Shown here in pieces: positions 48,105-60,700 of a stretch of 64,000 nucleotides of DNA; position 1 is the stretch's first letter, and each line of letters starts with the position of its first letter. The DNA lies in NCBI GenBank assembly GCA_018398805.1, contig JAGFBZ010001970.1:1537501-1601500 (forward strand). Reading direction: 5' to 3'. Made by a program: the position numbers and the translations under genes. The notes below the pieces were generated by a model, which was not told the origin of the DNA, ran no database searches, and was given only the letters and a program-made list of their open reading frames with translations. The DNA comes from Hirundichthys speculiger. Lineage: Eukaryota > Chordata > Actinopteri > Beloniformes > Exocoetidae.

Positions 48105-51005
48105 TATTCTTTATGACAGGGCACTCACTCTGTCCTGTGTTTACACGGTACACAGCCTCAGGCTCATTCCAGCATATGAGTTTTTTTTCTTGTCAACCAT
48201 TTATGTAGTGAGAAAAGTGAAGTGTATAATGAGAATTGAGATCCTATTTTGTGTTATTTCTTGCTTTTTAGTAGATATTCTTGAGAAGATACTTCATTTG
48301 TAAACTTTCGTTGTTTGCTTTCCACCTTTTTTTTTCTTTCCAGACCAAGATAAATGTTGTTCTGATGATGGATACACAGCTGATGAGAGGAACGAGGGTT
48401 ACCTGTCTCTGCTTTGGCTTTAAAATGCTCATTACCATCACTCGGTGCGAAGCGAGGCAGGTCACCTTGGGGAGAATTGCTTTTCTGTAACAATTGATTA
48501 AGGACCCACTATGTCTTGTGTCATTTAGAATACGATTAAACCCCATATCAACCAAGCACAAACTGACATTTCAGGAGGAAAAAGTGCTGTCATACATTGA
48601 TGGCGCTGTAAATACTGAGAGAGGGAAGGCCTGAAAGAGGGGCCAGCTACTTTTTACACAGTTTTATGAGGAACTCCATGAGTTCTGGTATCAACTGGGC
48701 ACGCAGCCTGCCTTTGTACTGTAACAGTAAAATGGTGTGATGGAAGAGGCATGCTGTATAAAATGACCTATAGAAATTTGTTGTCTGCAGGAAATCTGAC
48801 CTGGCGAGCTGATTTTCTGGCATGCATGCGCACGTGTGTCTGTAAAGGCCAGATTATTCTCTGTTATGGGCTTGCACTCAGTCAACTGTAGGCTCCAGGG
48901 ACATGTCGTTATCATTACATAAAGCTTTACACATGTATAGAAGATCGGCATGGAGGGAATGAAGGCATGCAGCACTTACACAATATAAATCAAGTCCACA
49001 TTAAAGCCTTTAGCTTTAGGAATCACTGGGTCTGCAAATGTTCACAAAAGCATAACCTCCCAGACTTTTCTGTGCTGTTGGATGTGCCAGTTGTAACACC
49101 TGTATAACTTTGAGTGTGTGTGTGTGTGACTGAGTTCCTGACAAGTAATATCATTAGATGAGGAACTTGGTAGATTGTTTCCTGCCAAGGTATGAATGAT
49201 GTCTGATCTTTATAGAACCTATGAAGAGGGATGACGAGGGAAGGACGGGGACAAGAGGTGGATGATGGCCAGGTAGTACAGAGGAGAGATGAGAAATAGA
49301 GGAAGCACTGCTTGGAATTCAAAAGAGAAAAGAGAGATGAAAGGACAATTGGGGAACTCCAGGAGTGAACAAACCGAGGATCTTGGGGAATGGGAGCACT
49401 GACTGTCTTATTTTCTGACTGGGTTTTAGTCAGTAACATTACCTCTCAATAGGAGATGTTATGGAGGGTTTGCAACATCCGTTCTGGTTGATACTGTATC
49501 TGTATTCGGGAAATCTGTAGTTATTATTCTACTGCAAATGTCTGTATATGTGCATATGCACACTTCAAACAGATTGTAACCTGAGTTCGCCTCGGCCATC
49601 TGTTCTTTGCCCGTTCCACTTGCGTCTCAGCTTGGCTTGTTTTTGGTTCCATGTCAACCCTGCAGGCAGTCATTTAAAGACATGCATCCATGTGCTCCTG
49701 GCTCACCTCTGTTGGATCGTTTCAGGGTGGCTCAGCTTTGTAAGTGAACTGACCTGTGAGCCCCCCTTTGTGTGGGCGTATTTCCCAGAATTCCAGGTCT
49801 GGAGGCAGTCTTCACCGGGTGGTTCATTATGAGAAAGGAAGATGGATTTTCAGAAGTAACATCCCTTCTGGCTTTTCTTCATACACTTTCCTTGGCAGAT
49901 ACATTTGTGTATAGCTGTAGTGTTTGTTTGTTCTCCTCCTCTCTTTTTATTATATGGTTTCTTTTCAAATGAATGAAACTGGGGTTGTGCTGAAAACAAA
50001 CGTAGAGCTTTAATTGAGGGCTGTGCTTCTTAGATACAATTCACCCCATTTCAACTGGATTATTCATCAACTCCAAGGTCTGTGGTAATTATCTGAAGTT
50101 CAGCAAACATTTAATCACACGGCTGGTGTTGCTTGTGTAGAAAAAAAAATAGCTGAGGACAAATCTTGGGGTAACATTGGAAAGCCTTTGTCAAATACGT
50201 TGTACCTGTATGATAAATATTTAAAAAAAGTATCAGTGAATCAGTAGACTGTGGAAGTGATGGTCATCCTAGTCAAGAGACTGGACGATCAGTGTTTATA
50301 TTTGGCTACAGGAACTGATAGCTATCAATTTCAGATGTATTTTACACTGTTAAACTCAATGTATGCTCAAGAGAATTCACGTTTCCTGTTCAAGGACATT
50401 AAACCGTTTCCTTTTTTTTTTTTTTTTTTTAAGGAAGCTGTTTATGGGGTATCTTCTGTGCCCTTTAATCATCAGATGAGTTTGAAATGTGGTTATGATT
50501 AAACTTGAATAACACACAGAACACGCAGACCTCCGACTTGTCTTTCAGGCCATCTAAAACTTGCAAATAATATTCCATTTAGCACATCGTTTTCAGGCCT
50601 TTGTCATCTCAAAGGCAGACATACTTGGCTCAAAGAGTAGACATAGTTCAATTAACCATGTCTGGAGGACAGGCACATATTTATTGGTAAGTAAGCAATT
50701 TTTTAAATTCTTGTCGTCACTTTTATGTATGTTCTTTGGCTTTTTTTGTGTCTCTACCTCAATGTATCTCCGAGTTTAAATAAAGGTAATAATAACCAAC
50801 AATCTTTTGACAATTAAATAATACTGAGAGCTGTGTCAGATTAAAGAAACTTCTGATGTCACTCAAATAAGTCTCAAACAAAAGTGCAAGAGTTTATCTA
50901 TAAAAGAAAAAAAAAACAATAGAGAGTCCTTACAGACTCATCTCACAGCTAACTGCAGGTAGAGGCCGATGATCAATGAAGGCAACTAATTTTTATGAAT
51001 ATTAG
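48105..51005. other. Intronic DNA without a recognised gene
   Basis: Contains the alternating purine-pyrimidine tract at 48820-48839, a short (TG)n at about 49114-49128 and a T run at 50410-50431. Open frames at 49023-49439 (minus, 138 codons) and elsewhere lack family features. Confidence 0.4.
48820..48839. repeat. Alternating purine-pyrimidine tract
   Basis: GCATGCATGCGCACGTGTGT alternates purine and pyrimidine without a break and includes CpGs, so it could form Z-DNA. It also carries an E-box CACGTG. Confidence 0.85.
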
Positions 51006-51200
51006 TGTTAGGCTTTGAGGGTTAGGGCCCAAATGCAGGAGAGCAGGTAGCAAGTGTCCAACAAAAAGTCCTTTATTTTTATTTCTTTAGCAGGAAGTAA
51101 AGTTAACAACAAAAGAAAAGAATACAAGCTACACAAGGAAAACAGACCAAACCAAGAGAACAAAGAAGAAAACCCTGAAAATACAAAATCCAAAACCTAA
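51006..51200 (-). mobile_element. LTR-like repeat family, copy 2 (reversed)
   Basis: Read on the minus strand: a T-rich region, the polyadenylation-like aataaaaataaagg, a tttttgtt stretch, then cctgcatttgggccctaacc and the end CCTAACA. This matches copy 1 (16080-16414: aataaag, ctgcattggggtcc, CATAACA) in order. The 5' part is missing or unrecognised. Confidence 0.5.
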
Positions 51201-54200
51201 GAATAAGCTTGTGGCTTTTTGTCTACCTTACTACTGTGGGAAACACTAGAAGCAGGGCTTGTGTGCTTCGTGCTGCTGTGCAGAAAGCGTGGCCTGTTGT
51301 GCTGGCTCTGTACTTGTGGATCACAAGATTAGAAGACATTGTGAGCTTTACATCATCTTTACTTGAGATGATAAACTTCCCGGCATGTGACTATCGCTCA
51401 TGTGTGAGTGGCTGAGATGTTGCTGTGGATGAAACTGTTTGGATGCGGTGAAACCGCTTGTTGTTTGGCTGCAAACTCTTTGACACAGAACTGAATATAT
51501 CTGAGAATGACAGGATACTTACAGAATAAGTGGATACCTTAGTGTTTTCCCTACCATTATATTAGAGGTGTGCCCCGCCCCCCTCACGCCCCCTACTTGA
51601 CAGTCAAGTTCATTTTCATTTTCTATACAGTGCCAGGTTGCAGCAGAACAACAGCTGAGTTCCACCACGATGCTCGAGCACACACAGGCCAGCACACCTC
51701 CACCAGCGCACTCATCACAAAATATGTGACGCCAAACATCTGAAAAGCAGATGAAAATATCTGCGTTTAAGCTGTCACTATCACTTTTAAAGCCCAAAGC
51801 ACTGAACGTGGAAAACGATGTGTTTTAGTTTTGCATCAGCTCTCTCAGTCTCTCAATCCTCCACACGGGCAGCGATTCTGAGCGGAGCGCCGGGAAGCGC
51901 AGACGGCTCGGCTGGATTCTGCTCATTTAAAGATTTATAAGTCACCATGACTTGTTCTTTCTAAAATTATGTATTTAAAAAAGGATGAGTGGTGTCAAAT
52001 ATGTTATACGATATTGACTACTGCTGCTGTTATTAAAAGAAACACATGAACTTTATCTAACCTATCCCAGAACTCTGTGTTTCTTGGTTATTTTTTTTAT
52101 TATGCCTCCTCAGGAAGAAGAAAACACCCCAGCCTATAAATAACATCATTTGTCAATAAAATTGTCATAAGCACATCTCTGCATAACATTGTATTCTTAT
52201 TAACATTAAAGAAAAAAAAGAAAGAAGTATAGATCAACTTATAACAAATAATTAACATTGTTTTTAACTCTGTTACAGATACATCAGCATTGTCATATTT
52301 CCTCATCTTAGCTTCCTGGTGACTTACGTTTGACCCATAATCTCCGTCTGTCTCCGTCTTTCTTTTCACCAATATCCTTCCATCTCTTAAAGGTTTGCTC
52401 ACTTCATATCTCCTGCTTTGAGCTGTGCATGTGCATGTCTGTGCAAAAAGCCAATACTTCCAGTGCCACTGCCATCTACTGTAGTGGATCTGCAATTACA
52501 CTTTATTCTAGTATGCAAAAAAAAGCATGTTCCCCGGGGTCACATGCGCTGTCTGACTGTGCATCTCAAAATGTGTGGTCATCATGTGCTTCTGCTGCAG
52601 ACTAGCACTTAAATGAACACATTCTGCTTGTATGTTTGCAAGGAGAAAGTGATTTTTACGTCTAAATTCTGTAGTCAGTTATGTACCTGCTCTTGGGACA
52701 TGGGCTGTTCTGTCATACATTTGGAAAAAGAAGATGGAAAAATTTGTTGTCTTTGCTTCATTTATTGTCTAACCCTCAGAGCCAATGCCAAGCATCTCCT
52801 AATACACGGTGACTTTTAGCTTCTAACTTTGTTTGGCTTGCAAGCCTCATTGCATACAGATTTCAGTTTATTTAGATGTCTTTGTGCAATGTCAGCCTGC
52901 TTTACTGGGTAGCATAAACAGTAGTTCATGGCCCTTGTTTCTCATATTAACCCACGTTAGAAGGCCTGCAGTCTTTAATCTTTAAACCCAGGGCCTCAAG
53001 CAGATGTGGCAAGTTGACCAGATACTGACGCTGATCAAGCAGAAAGCTCACCAGTTCCAGTATACAGTAGATCTACTGGTGCATCTCTGACAGGCATTCA
53101 TGGTTCCGGGTGTCATACAATCATTGCTGCTGGCTAGTTTAATGAACAGTGAGCGAGGCTGAGGACCCAGCCTGCTGAGATCAGGATTCTTTAGAGCCTT
53201 TGCAGATGTTCTTTTGTGCGTTATTGTGAGCAAATGACACACCACTGATACATGGCCTTTAGTAAGTGTTTTTACTGTGCCGAGATCAGACTATAAACAG
53301 GAGACATAATAATAATTTAAAAAAAAATATGACACAGTCATTATACAGTATTAATAGACAACCATTTCTTTTTTTCTACAGGCAGGGTTGCTTTTTTGCT
53401 CAAACTGTCTGGACGATGTTACAGCATGAAAAACAGGTCTTTTCCTGTAAAGGATACAACAGGAAGATGCCTGGGAGTAATTTCTCAGTCTTAAGTGAAA
53501 CCTATAGTTTTCCATTTCTTCTATGTGTGCTATAAACTGTGTTTATGCACAAATCCACATGTACCCATTTTCAGTCTTCAGTGTGTGTGCATATATATCA
53601 GGCGTACAACTCTTACTCGTTCAGTTTTGTGACCTTTTTAAACAAACCTTCCTTTGAGCATTGTGTGATGACCTCAAGAGCATCATGGACCTATGAGCAT
53701 ACCTACTGTGATTACTCGTGCATTTGTACACAAAGGTTGCTTCAGATTTTCGTACTGTTAAAAATAAGATGTGAAAAACATTTCTTTGTACCTCAAGGAA
53801 AAGCAGGACATGGGATTTAACAACGCAGGGCAGGCCCCTTGAATAACAAATATGAGTCACTCATCCAATGAAAAGAAATGAAATAAACAGAGAGTGGGGA
53901 CAAAAATAGAAAAAACAGTCAGTGATTGGTGTTGGTGGTTGCTAAGGCTAACTGAAACTTGCTACACAGGGTTAGGGTAAATATGCACCTGGAGGTGTAC
54001 TTGTTTTTTGTGTCATTGTACAAAAACTGGTAGAGCTGCCAAGTTTAGTTTCTGTTCACACTATTAAAAATTTATACTGCTCTAATTTGAGCACAGTATT
54101 TTGAAAATAAAAGGAGAATTTTGTAAATCATTTCATAAATCATAAAGCATCAATCAATATTAAACAATGACATCCGTGGCTACTCGAAAGGAGTTGAATT

Positions 54201-54531
54201 CTACCGGTTGATTAAAAGTCAACAAGATGTCCTGAGGTATCAATGAAATGTGAATGTTTAAAATATTATTTGGTTAGGATTAAACATGGATACAATACAA
54301 AAGCACCCACTTCCAACATGTCTTCACACCTTTGTTCATAGTAACCAGTCTTAGTGTGTGGATGTGGGACATTTGATTCCACTCAAAGTGCAAAGTGGAT
54401 TTATTTTCTAAGTTGTTGCCAAATTCAGAGAGGTCATTAACTCACATCAAAGAATGCAGGATGATTAGAAATGTTATTATATTGAAATATAAATCAATAA
54501 ATAGTCTTTTTCCCCTGTTTTGAGGTTTCTA
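51201..54531. other. Intronic DNA without a recognised gene
   Basis: 51545-51960 is GC-richer, with several CpGs (ggagcgccgggaagcgcaga), and could be a mobile fragment of unknown class. CAGTAGATCTACTG at 53065-53078 is a perfect 14-bp palindrome. Open frames (for example 52100-52495 minus, 131 codons) show no domain. Confidence 0.4.
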
Positions 54532-54820
54532 TGACATCACAGACTCAGATCAGGACTGAACTATTCAGCTTCCCCATCTCTGTCTCTGCACAGCTTCAAA
54601 TCAGGCTGCATTTGCTGTATTGTGTGTGACAGTTGTGACAGTGTGACAGGTGAAGCGGAGTTAAGTGACTGACTCCCCCATCTAAAACAGGCTGTAAAGA
54701 AGAAATGTAAAGACATGGTTGAAAAGGTATTTTGACCCAAACATGTCACAAACATTGGCTTATGATCTCAGGAAACTGTGTCAAATTGTTAAAAGTGGGA
54801 CTAATATGTCTCCTTTAAGT
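54532..54820. mobile_element. Dispersed repeat, copy B, ending TAATATGTCTCCTTTAA
   Basis: Second copy of the element at 47391-47640. Its right end taatatgtctcctttaa, reversed TTAAAGGAGACATATTA, is a string I know from fish MITE termini. No left terminus was recognised. A perfect hairpin follows 26 bases on. Confidence 0.65.
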
Positions 54821-54845
54821 TCTGGATTCGGTCGGTTAAGGACAG

Positions 54846-54890
54846 GATTTGATGTTTGAAGCTGGTGAATCCAGCTTCAAACATCAAATC
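54846..54890. repeat. Perfect hairpin, 20-bp arms, 5-nt loop
   Basis: GATTTGATGTTTGAAGCTGG (54846-54865) is followed by tgaat and then its exact complement (54871-54890). The perfect match means it is young or maintained. It lies 26 bases beyond the end of the dispersed repeat copy at 54532-54820. Confidence 0.96.
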
Positions 54891-56896
54891 AAAGGATTCT
54901 TGGCAAATAAATCACTGATATCTCTTGAGCTCACTTAAAAGCCACCCAGAAGGCCAATGAGTGGCTCAGCTTTTTAACCAGCCAAACAATATATACAGGT
55001 TTATCTAGTGAGATCAAATAAGATCAAGTGCCCTCAGTCCCTTTTCTCTCTGTCAAGAAAAAAAGACGGTGAAAGTCTTTGCAGTGTTTTTTTATTTCTA
55101 AAACAATATAGATTTCATTCTGATCTTTCAGGGTCACAGTGATATTTTTATTCCTATCTAAGCTATTCAAGCTTTCCAGATTTGGATAAAAATGTTTTCA
55201 TACTTGAAGCAGGCAAGCAGTTTCTTTCATCAGGGAGAAGAAAGTGCTTCTCAAACTGTAACAAGCCCTTTGAAACGTTGGGAAAAAAAAAAAGAGAAAT
55301 ATATCAAGAATCAGCAAAGCTGTCAGCTGCTTCCATGCTGTCTTATCAGCCTAGTTGTGGTTAAAACTACCGCATTGCAAATAGGTTGTGGAAGAGAAAG
55401 TATACTATCTACAGGCAAATATTTAAATATTCCACAGATGTGTTGAATTATGTGTTGTATTCTTTGTATTTTTTAAACCACAAAATTCCATTTAAAAACA
55501 TCTTGAAGCTAAATAGCTCAATTTATTTGCCTCTCTATTCATGTTATACCTCTCAGTCTCTCATCTACCTTCACTCATCGCACTTATTTTCATCAAAATG
55601 CCATCATGAATAACCTTAAAAGGCTGCAGTTGAGGGACATTTGGCTTCTCTCATACCTAAATGTCCTTGAGTGTGTGAGTGGCAGCTGTGTGGCTCAGGT
55701 GTGTCTGTTTTTTTTTTTTTTTTTAAGAGGATGTTGAAAAACAACATTTGCCGTGAAAAAAGCTAGTGCTTGTAACAGTTTCAGAAGAGGGCAAAGAGGC
55801 ATGTTTGGGGTAGCAATGACTATCTGACTGATAGGGGAGACGAGGGAGGGAGAGGAGAGGATAGTGCTGCTCCACAGCTTCGAGTACCTCCTAAACAGAA
55901 TTTATTTCCAAGCTAGATTCAGTGGAGCAAGATGCAGGCATTTAGCTGGAACTCAATACGCTTTCCCCCACCCTTCAGTCTTCCCATTAATCTAGATTTC
56001 ATCAGTATTTATTTGTTGTTGTTTTTTGTTTGTTTTCAGTGTTTGGAGACCACTTTTTCAGTGGTTTCTGTTCAATCTGTACATAGCGGAAAAAAAGCAT
56101 GGCCAAGAAAGAGAGACTCTTGGAAGGAAACCAGGGAAAACATGCCCAGCTTTATCTGTCAAACAGAGCCACATGCAGACCTTTATCACAGGAAATCACA
56201 TTGTGGCATTTGGTCACATATCAACCCAGCGTAGCAGTTTTGTTTTTTTTCTCCTTACTCCGGTTCCCTCTGTAAAGCTATGCAGCCAGGCAGCACGAGC
56301 AGCCACTGGAGAGGGTTGTTGTGGCAAGACGGTCATTCTAACATTGTGCAGCCATCAAGTAAATCAGGTTACACAGACACACACTCCTGGAGTCTTGCCT
56401 CTTGTCGGACACTTATCTAACCAGTAACTGAAGAAACAGCTTGTCAAAATTTGCTCAGATTTACTGAGAGGAGAAATTGTGCGTGCTAACTCAGCTGTCA
56501 CGCTTTTAAGAAATCAGGTTTGAACAAATGAGACATAAGAGCTAATTAGTTCAGTATAATGTGAAGAACCGGTAAATGCTGATAGAAACCCCATAGTTGA
56601 TGCTGTTGAGTCATTAAGTGACGAATCTTCAGGTGACAGAGGATTGAATGTTGTGATATATTCCTGGAGGCAGTAACGCTTTTAAAAAGCTTCTGCTTTT
56701 CTACTATTTTTTTTGCTGTTGAACGAAACAGGCTTCAATACTTCTCATAAGCTTTGGAAGCAACCTGTGAAAATAATGACCTTTGACAATGAGATTATTA
56801 TCAAAGGTCAAGCTTTTTTTCTGTTTGTTTTCTTTGTTTTTTTTTTTTGTTTTTTTTTTAAGCCATAAAGTTTATGTGGTTATAGTATGGCATTAT
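54891..56896. other. Intronic DNA without a recognised gene
   Basis: AT-rich, with an A run at about 55281-55291 and a T run at 55709-55725. The open frame at 56026-56427 (133 codons) is not recognised. The nuclear-receptor-like inverted sites at 56778-56810 are listed separately. Confidence 0.4.
56778..56810. promoter_or_regulatory. Everted AGGTCA-type half-sites (possible nuclear-receptor sites)
   Basis: TGACCTTTGA (56778-56787) and TCAAAGGTCA (56801-56810) form a perfect 10-bp inverted repeat. Each reads as (T)CAAAGGTCA, the extended half-site bound by HNF4- and ERR-type receptors. The 21-base gap between hexamers is wider than usual for one dimer, so it may be two monomer sites or a chance palindrome. 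Confidence 0.3.
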
Positions 56897-57757
56897 GGGC
56901 CCGATCTTCCACCAGATCTGCTAAAGCCGCTATTTAGGGATAGCGGGTAGAAGAAGAACGCAATCTTCCACCTTGCTAAACCTGCTATCCCACCTGCGCT
57001 ACCCGGTATATTATCCATAGGAGTGGTTAGGGCGTTCCACCTGTTAAACCAATCAGTGCGTCAGTAACCATTGCCTTTAAGAGCAGGTTGCGCTACCCGC
57101 TAACCACTATGGAGCATCTTTTCATCCAGATCGGAGCAGCTCTCGTGCACAGCTCGTCTGGGTCTCTGCTGTAGAGCTTCCTCCTCTTCCTTCCTCCTAC
57201 TCCTCCGCTGCACTGAGATAAAGTAAATATAAATATTTTTACACAGATTATTCCTATCGGCTACCTTAAAGTCCCAGATAGTCGGTGTCCTCCCAGTAAA
57301 TATGCTCTGCTCGCCTGTGGTTTAACTGGCCATCAAGCCGTTTAAGACGATCTCTACCATTTTCTCAGGGGTTCAACTGAGGCCAAATCACACTTTTTAT
57401 ACAGGAGTTAATTCAAGAGGTAGAAAAGTTTGTGCACGTCCGCATGTGACCAGGTGGACATGCATTGACGCCATTTGTCAGCGCTCTTGTACGCATCGAC
57501 ATCTGGGTTGCAGGTAGCTGGTGGTCTGACCACCTGCTATGCGCAACCCTAAACCCATAATTGCAAGATACCGAGTTTGCAGAAAGGGCAAAAGACACGC
57601 CCATTGCCACACCTACAAAGTGAGTAAGGGAGTCGGCATAATGGGTAGCGGCTTTATTGAGCGGAAGATTGCATTAGCGGTTAGCGGAGGCTCCTATAGC
57701 CGCAATTTGCAGGAAACGACTAGTGTTAAGGGTAAGGGGAAGTGTACGATCGGGGCC
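56897..57757. mobile_element. Harbinger-like non-autonomous element
   Basis: The left end GGGCCCGATC and the right end, reversed, GGCCCCGATC match at 9 of 10. Inside, GCAATCTTCC at 56960-56969 recurs inverted at 57663-57672, at similar distances from the two ends. TTA lies next to each end (one base off on the left), which fits the 3-bp target duplication of PIF/Harbinger elements. The 861-bp body is GC-rich for the region and has no transposase. A minus frame of 65 codons (57413-57610) has no recognised domain. Confidence 0.62.
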
Positions 57758-60700
57758 TTAGTTTTCTTCCACAGTTACCAAAGGCGAGAGCAAGGATACA
57801 GGTTATGTGATAGACAAGCAGCATGCAGCTCGCTCTCTCGTGTCTTTTTCCACACATATACAGTAGCATCTGTTTAAAAACATGGAAAGAAGATGTAGAA
57901 ATATTACGATAATTTGATTGGACTTTGACTCACAGCTATAACCTAAGCTGAATATTCCTTCTTGGTACCTCCACTTATTTCCTCTAAATTTTACAAACAC
58001 ATGCATCATTATGGTGACAGTGTTAGAATATATTCCTCACATTCCCCATTAAGAGTTCCAAGTGTGAGTGAAAGAGGATAAACAGTTGAAAGAGGGCAGT
58101 GGCAGTGGAGGGCAATGACAGCTATGGACACTGCAAGATAGACGTTAGCAGATAAAAGCACGGGGACAGATGGTGAAGAAAGATGATTCTGTTGGTTCCT
58201 CTGGATCTACCATCCCCCTCGATACCGAAGCAGAATCTGATCCACTCACACATGCTGTCAGGAATGGGCACCTGAATGTGATGCATCATTAAACACACGT
58301 ATGCACACACGGATCCAATAGAACCCTTAATGAGCTGATGTCTCATCACCATTTACTGTGTGCACCAGCAGTGATGTTCAACTGCTTCTCATGCAGCAGC
58401 AGTATAACATGCCCTGTTGTTTTTTTCTGTCATACATCTGCACGTGCACAGAGACTCATATTTCAATCATATAGATCACATTGTATTGACCTACATCAGT
58501 TTCTTAAAGATCTAACCCGTGCATACTCCGACTCTAAATATAAAAGAAGTCAGGTGCCCAAAATATTAGGTTACTGGAGCAACACTCGGGCAGTGACTTC
58601 TGTTTCATAAATCACAGCCAAGGCAGGCTCACACACGAGCACACACACGCATATGCAAGCAAAAATGTCCCAAGTCCAGCCAGCCTGTTTATGGCAGATG
58701 GCGGTGGTCTCGCAGCCTCTGGCACTACTGTGATCTTGCTGGGAGGAAAAAAAGCAGATAATTGAACAGGTGACCAACAATATAAGCCTATGAAGAAAAT
58801 AAGTATGTACAATTAAACACAGTTGTAAAACCCCATTGTTTTAGTGTCATATCTGCTTTTATAACTGAGGCCAAAAAAAAAAAAAAATAGAATTACCGTG
58901 AAACTGAAACCTTTTACTTTGCCATTGTGTTTCATTTTCTCGTCTATGCACAACCACACTTCAGCACCTCTTTTGTTATGTGCAGCAGCTCTTTCAACAA
59001 AACAAGACCACAGAGAGGCTGCACCCTCTGCACCCAAATTGAATGGGTTTTTCCCTTGCCCATGAAACCTATCGTTACCAAGTGTCATGAAATTTTCTCG
59101 ACTTTGGGTAATCTTGCTAACAATCAGGCAGCTGTGATCACATTTCTCTGCATCACTTCTTTCCCTGGGAGAAGAACAAAAGTTATGACAACATAATGCA
59201 TGAATACATTTTCACTTCCATGGATGCTCCCCTTTATTGTGTTGAACAGCATAATATGATCTTAAAGTATGGATCAAAAGCCCCTGGAACTTTGAAACTA
59301 TTTTGTTGTGTCCCCAATAACCCTAAATAGGAAGAAGTGGTTCTAAAGATGGACAGATGGATGGATGGATGGATGAATGGATGGATGGATGGATGGATGT
59401 GTAACTTTCTTAAAAATAAATGTGAAACACTTCCATGGGTCTTAATATGAAAAATGACTTCAAAGACAGTTGACCTCTGTTTATCAGGATTGTTTTGAAT
59501 GCATATATGAAACAAAAACCAGGGTATTAACCCAGATTTTTAACAAAGTAATTTTATTTATTATGTTTATTTGTGCAAAACATTGAGTAAAATCTGTGTG
59601 AAATTTATGTTTAAACACTTAAACATTTAGGAAGCTTGCACTTCTTGGTCCTACATGATAGGGCATATGGACCTATATATGTATTTAGCCACAAGTGTTT
59701 TATTTTGCAGCGCTGATCATTAAATCAGTGCCAAGGCTCCAGTTTAAGCAACACCATGAGAACTACAATATTAAAACAAGCTGTTAAAGAACTTGTGACA
59801 GCAGGGATGATTGAAATATGCCCGTGGAACTGCTATGGCTGCTCAACAGTCCCAAACAGCATGCAGGAGATCCATCAAGACACAGGAGAGAAGAGAAAAT
59901 CAGAGAAGGACACAGCAGTAAATAATAATAATGAGTTTCCTGGAGGGCAGTACAAGCAGTCTCTACACTCCACAGTCGATGACTTTTTGCAACATAAAAC
60001 ATGTCCTTGCTTGGTTCATTTAAAGGCCTGCCACTTGGCATGTGTATCGGTTCAACATCTTGATGACATCTCTCTACAGATGCAGACAGTTTCCCAGCTG
60101 GCTTTTATTTTGTATTCAGTGGCACACGTAGCATTGTAGTGGTAGTGACCTTTGAGCACATTTGTCCATACCGCATCTCAGGCTTTTAGCCAGAGGACAA
60201 TACAGCCATCTTTTGGGGTTAAAATAAAAACCCCCTGGTCATGTTTTGCATCCTGCCAGGGCATGTTTTTTCAGGTATTTTTTGTTAATTTTATTGCACA
60301 ATATAAATGGACAAACATGCCGGTTCTCTTACAGAAAATAAATTAACCTATACAGAAAAATATAATAAATAAAAAGACAGTTTTCATTTTAATAAGTATA
60401 GGTATTCATGGTCTCCAGCAGCAACACCAGTGATGTACGCAGACGTCAGTCTACTGCTGAGACACTAGTCCTTGTGTCCAAGGTGTCAGATGAGCAGCAG
60501 AAAGATCTAATTTGTAGATAAAGTGCAATACAAAACATTTGATTAAACTACTAGCTACTTCACTGGAGCCTTCAGAACCTGCGCTTTCATCTATGTTGGT
60601 GACCGATGCAAAAGCTACTGGTGGAGGATACCAAAGAAACTGCACGGTTGTTATATCTTCAGCGTCTGGCATATGAAACGGTCATTTATGTGCAAATAGT

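Noticed and set aside
59756..60139. 127-codon + strand frame
   Set aside because: No domain or codon pattern recognised and no supporting signals.
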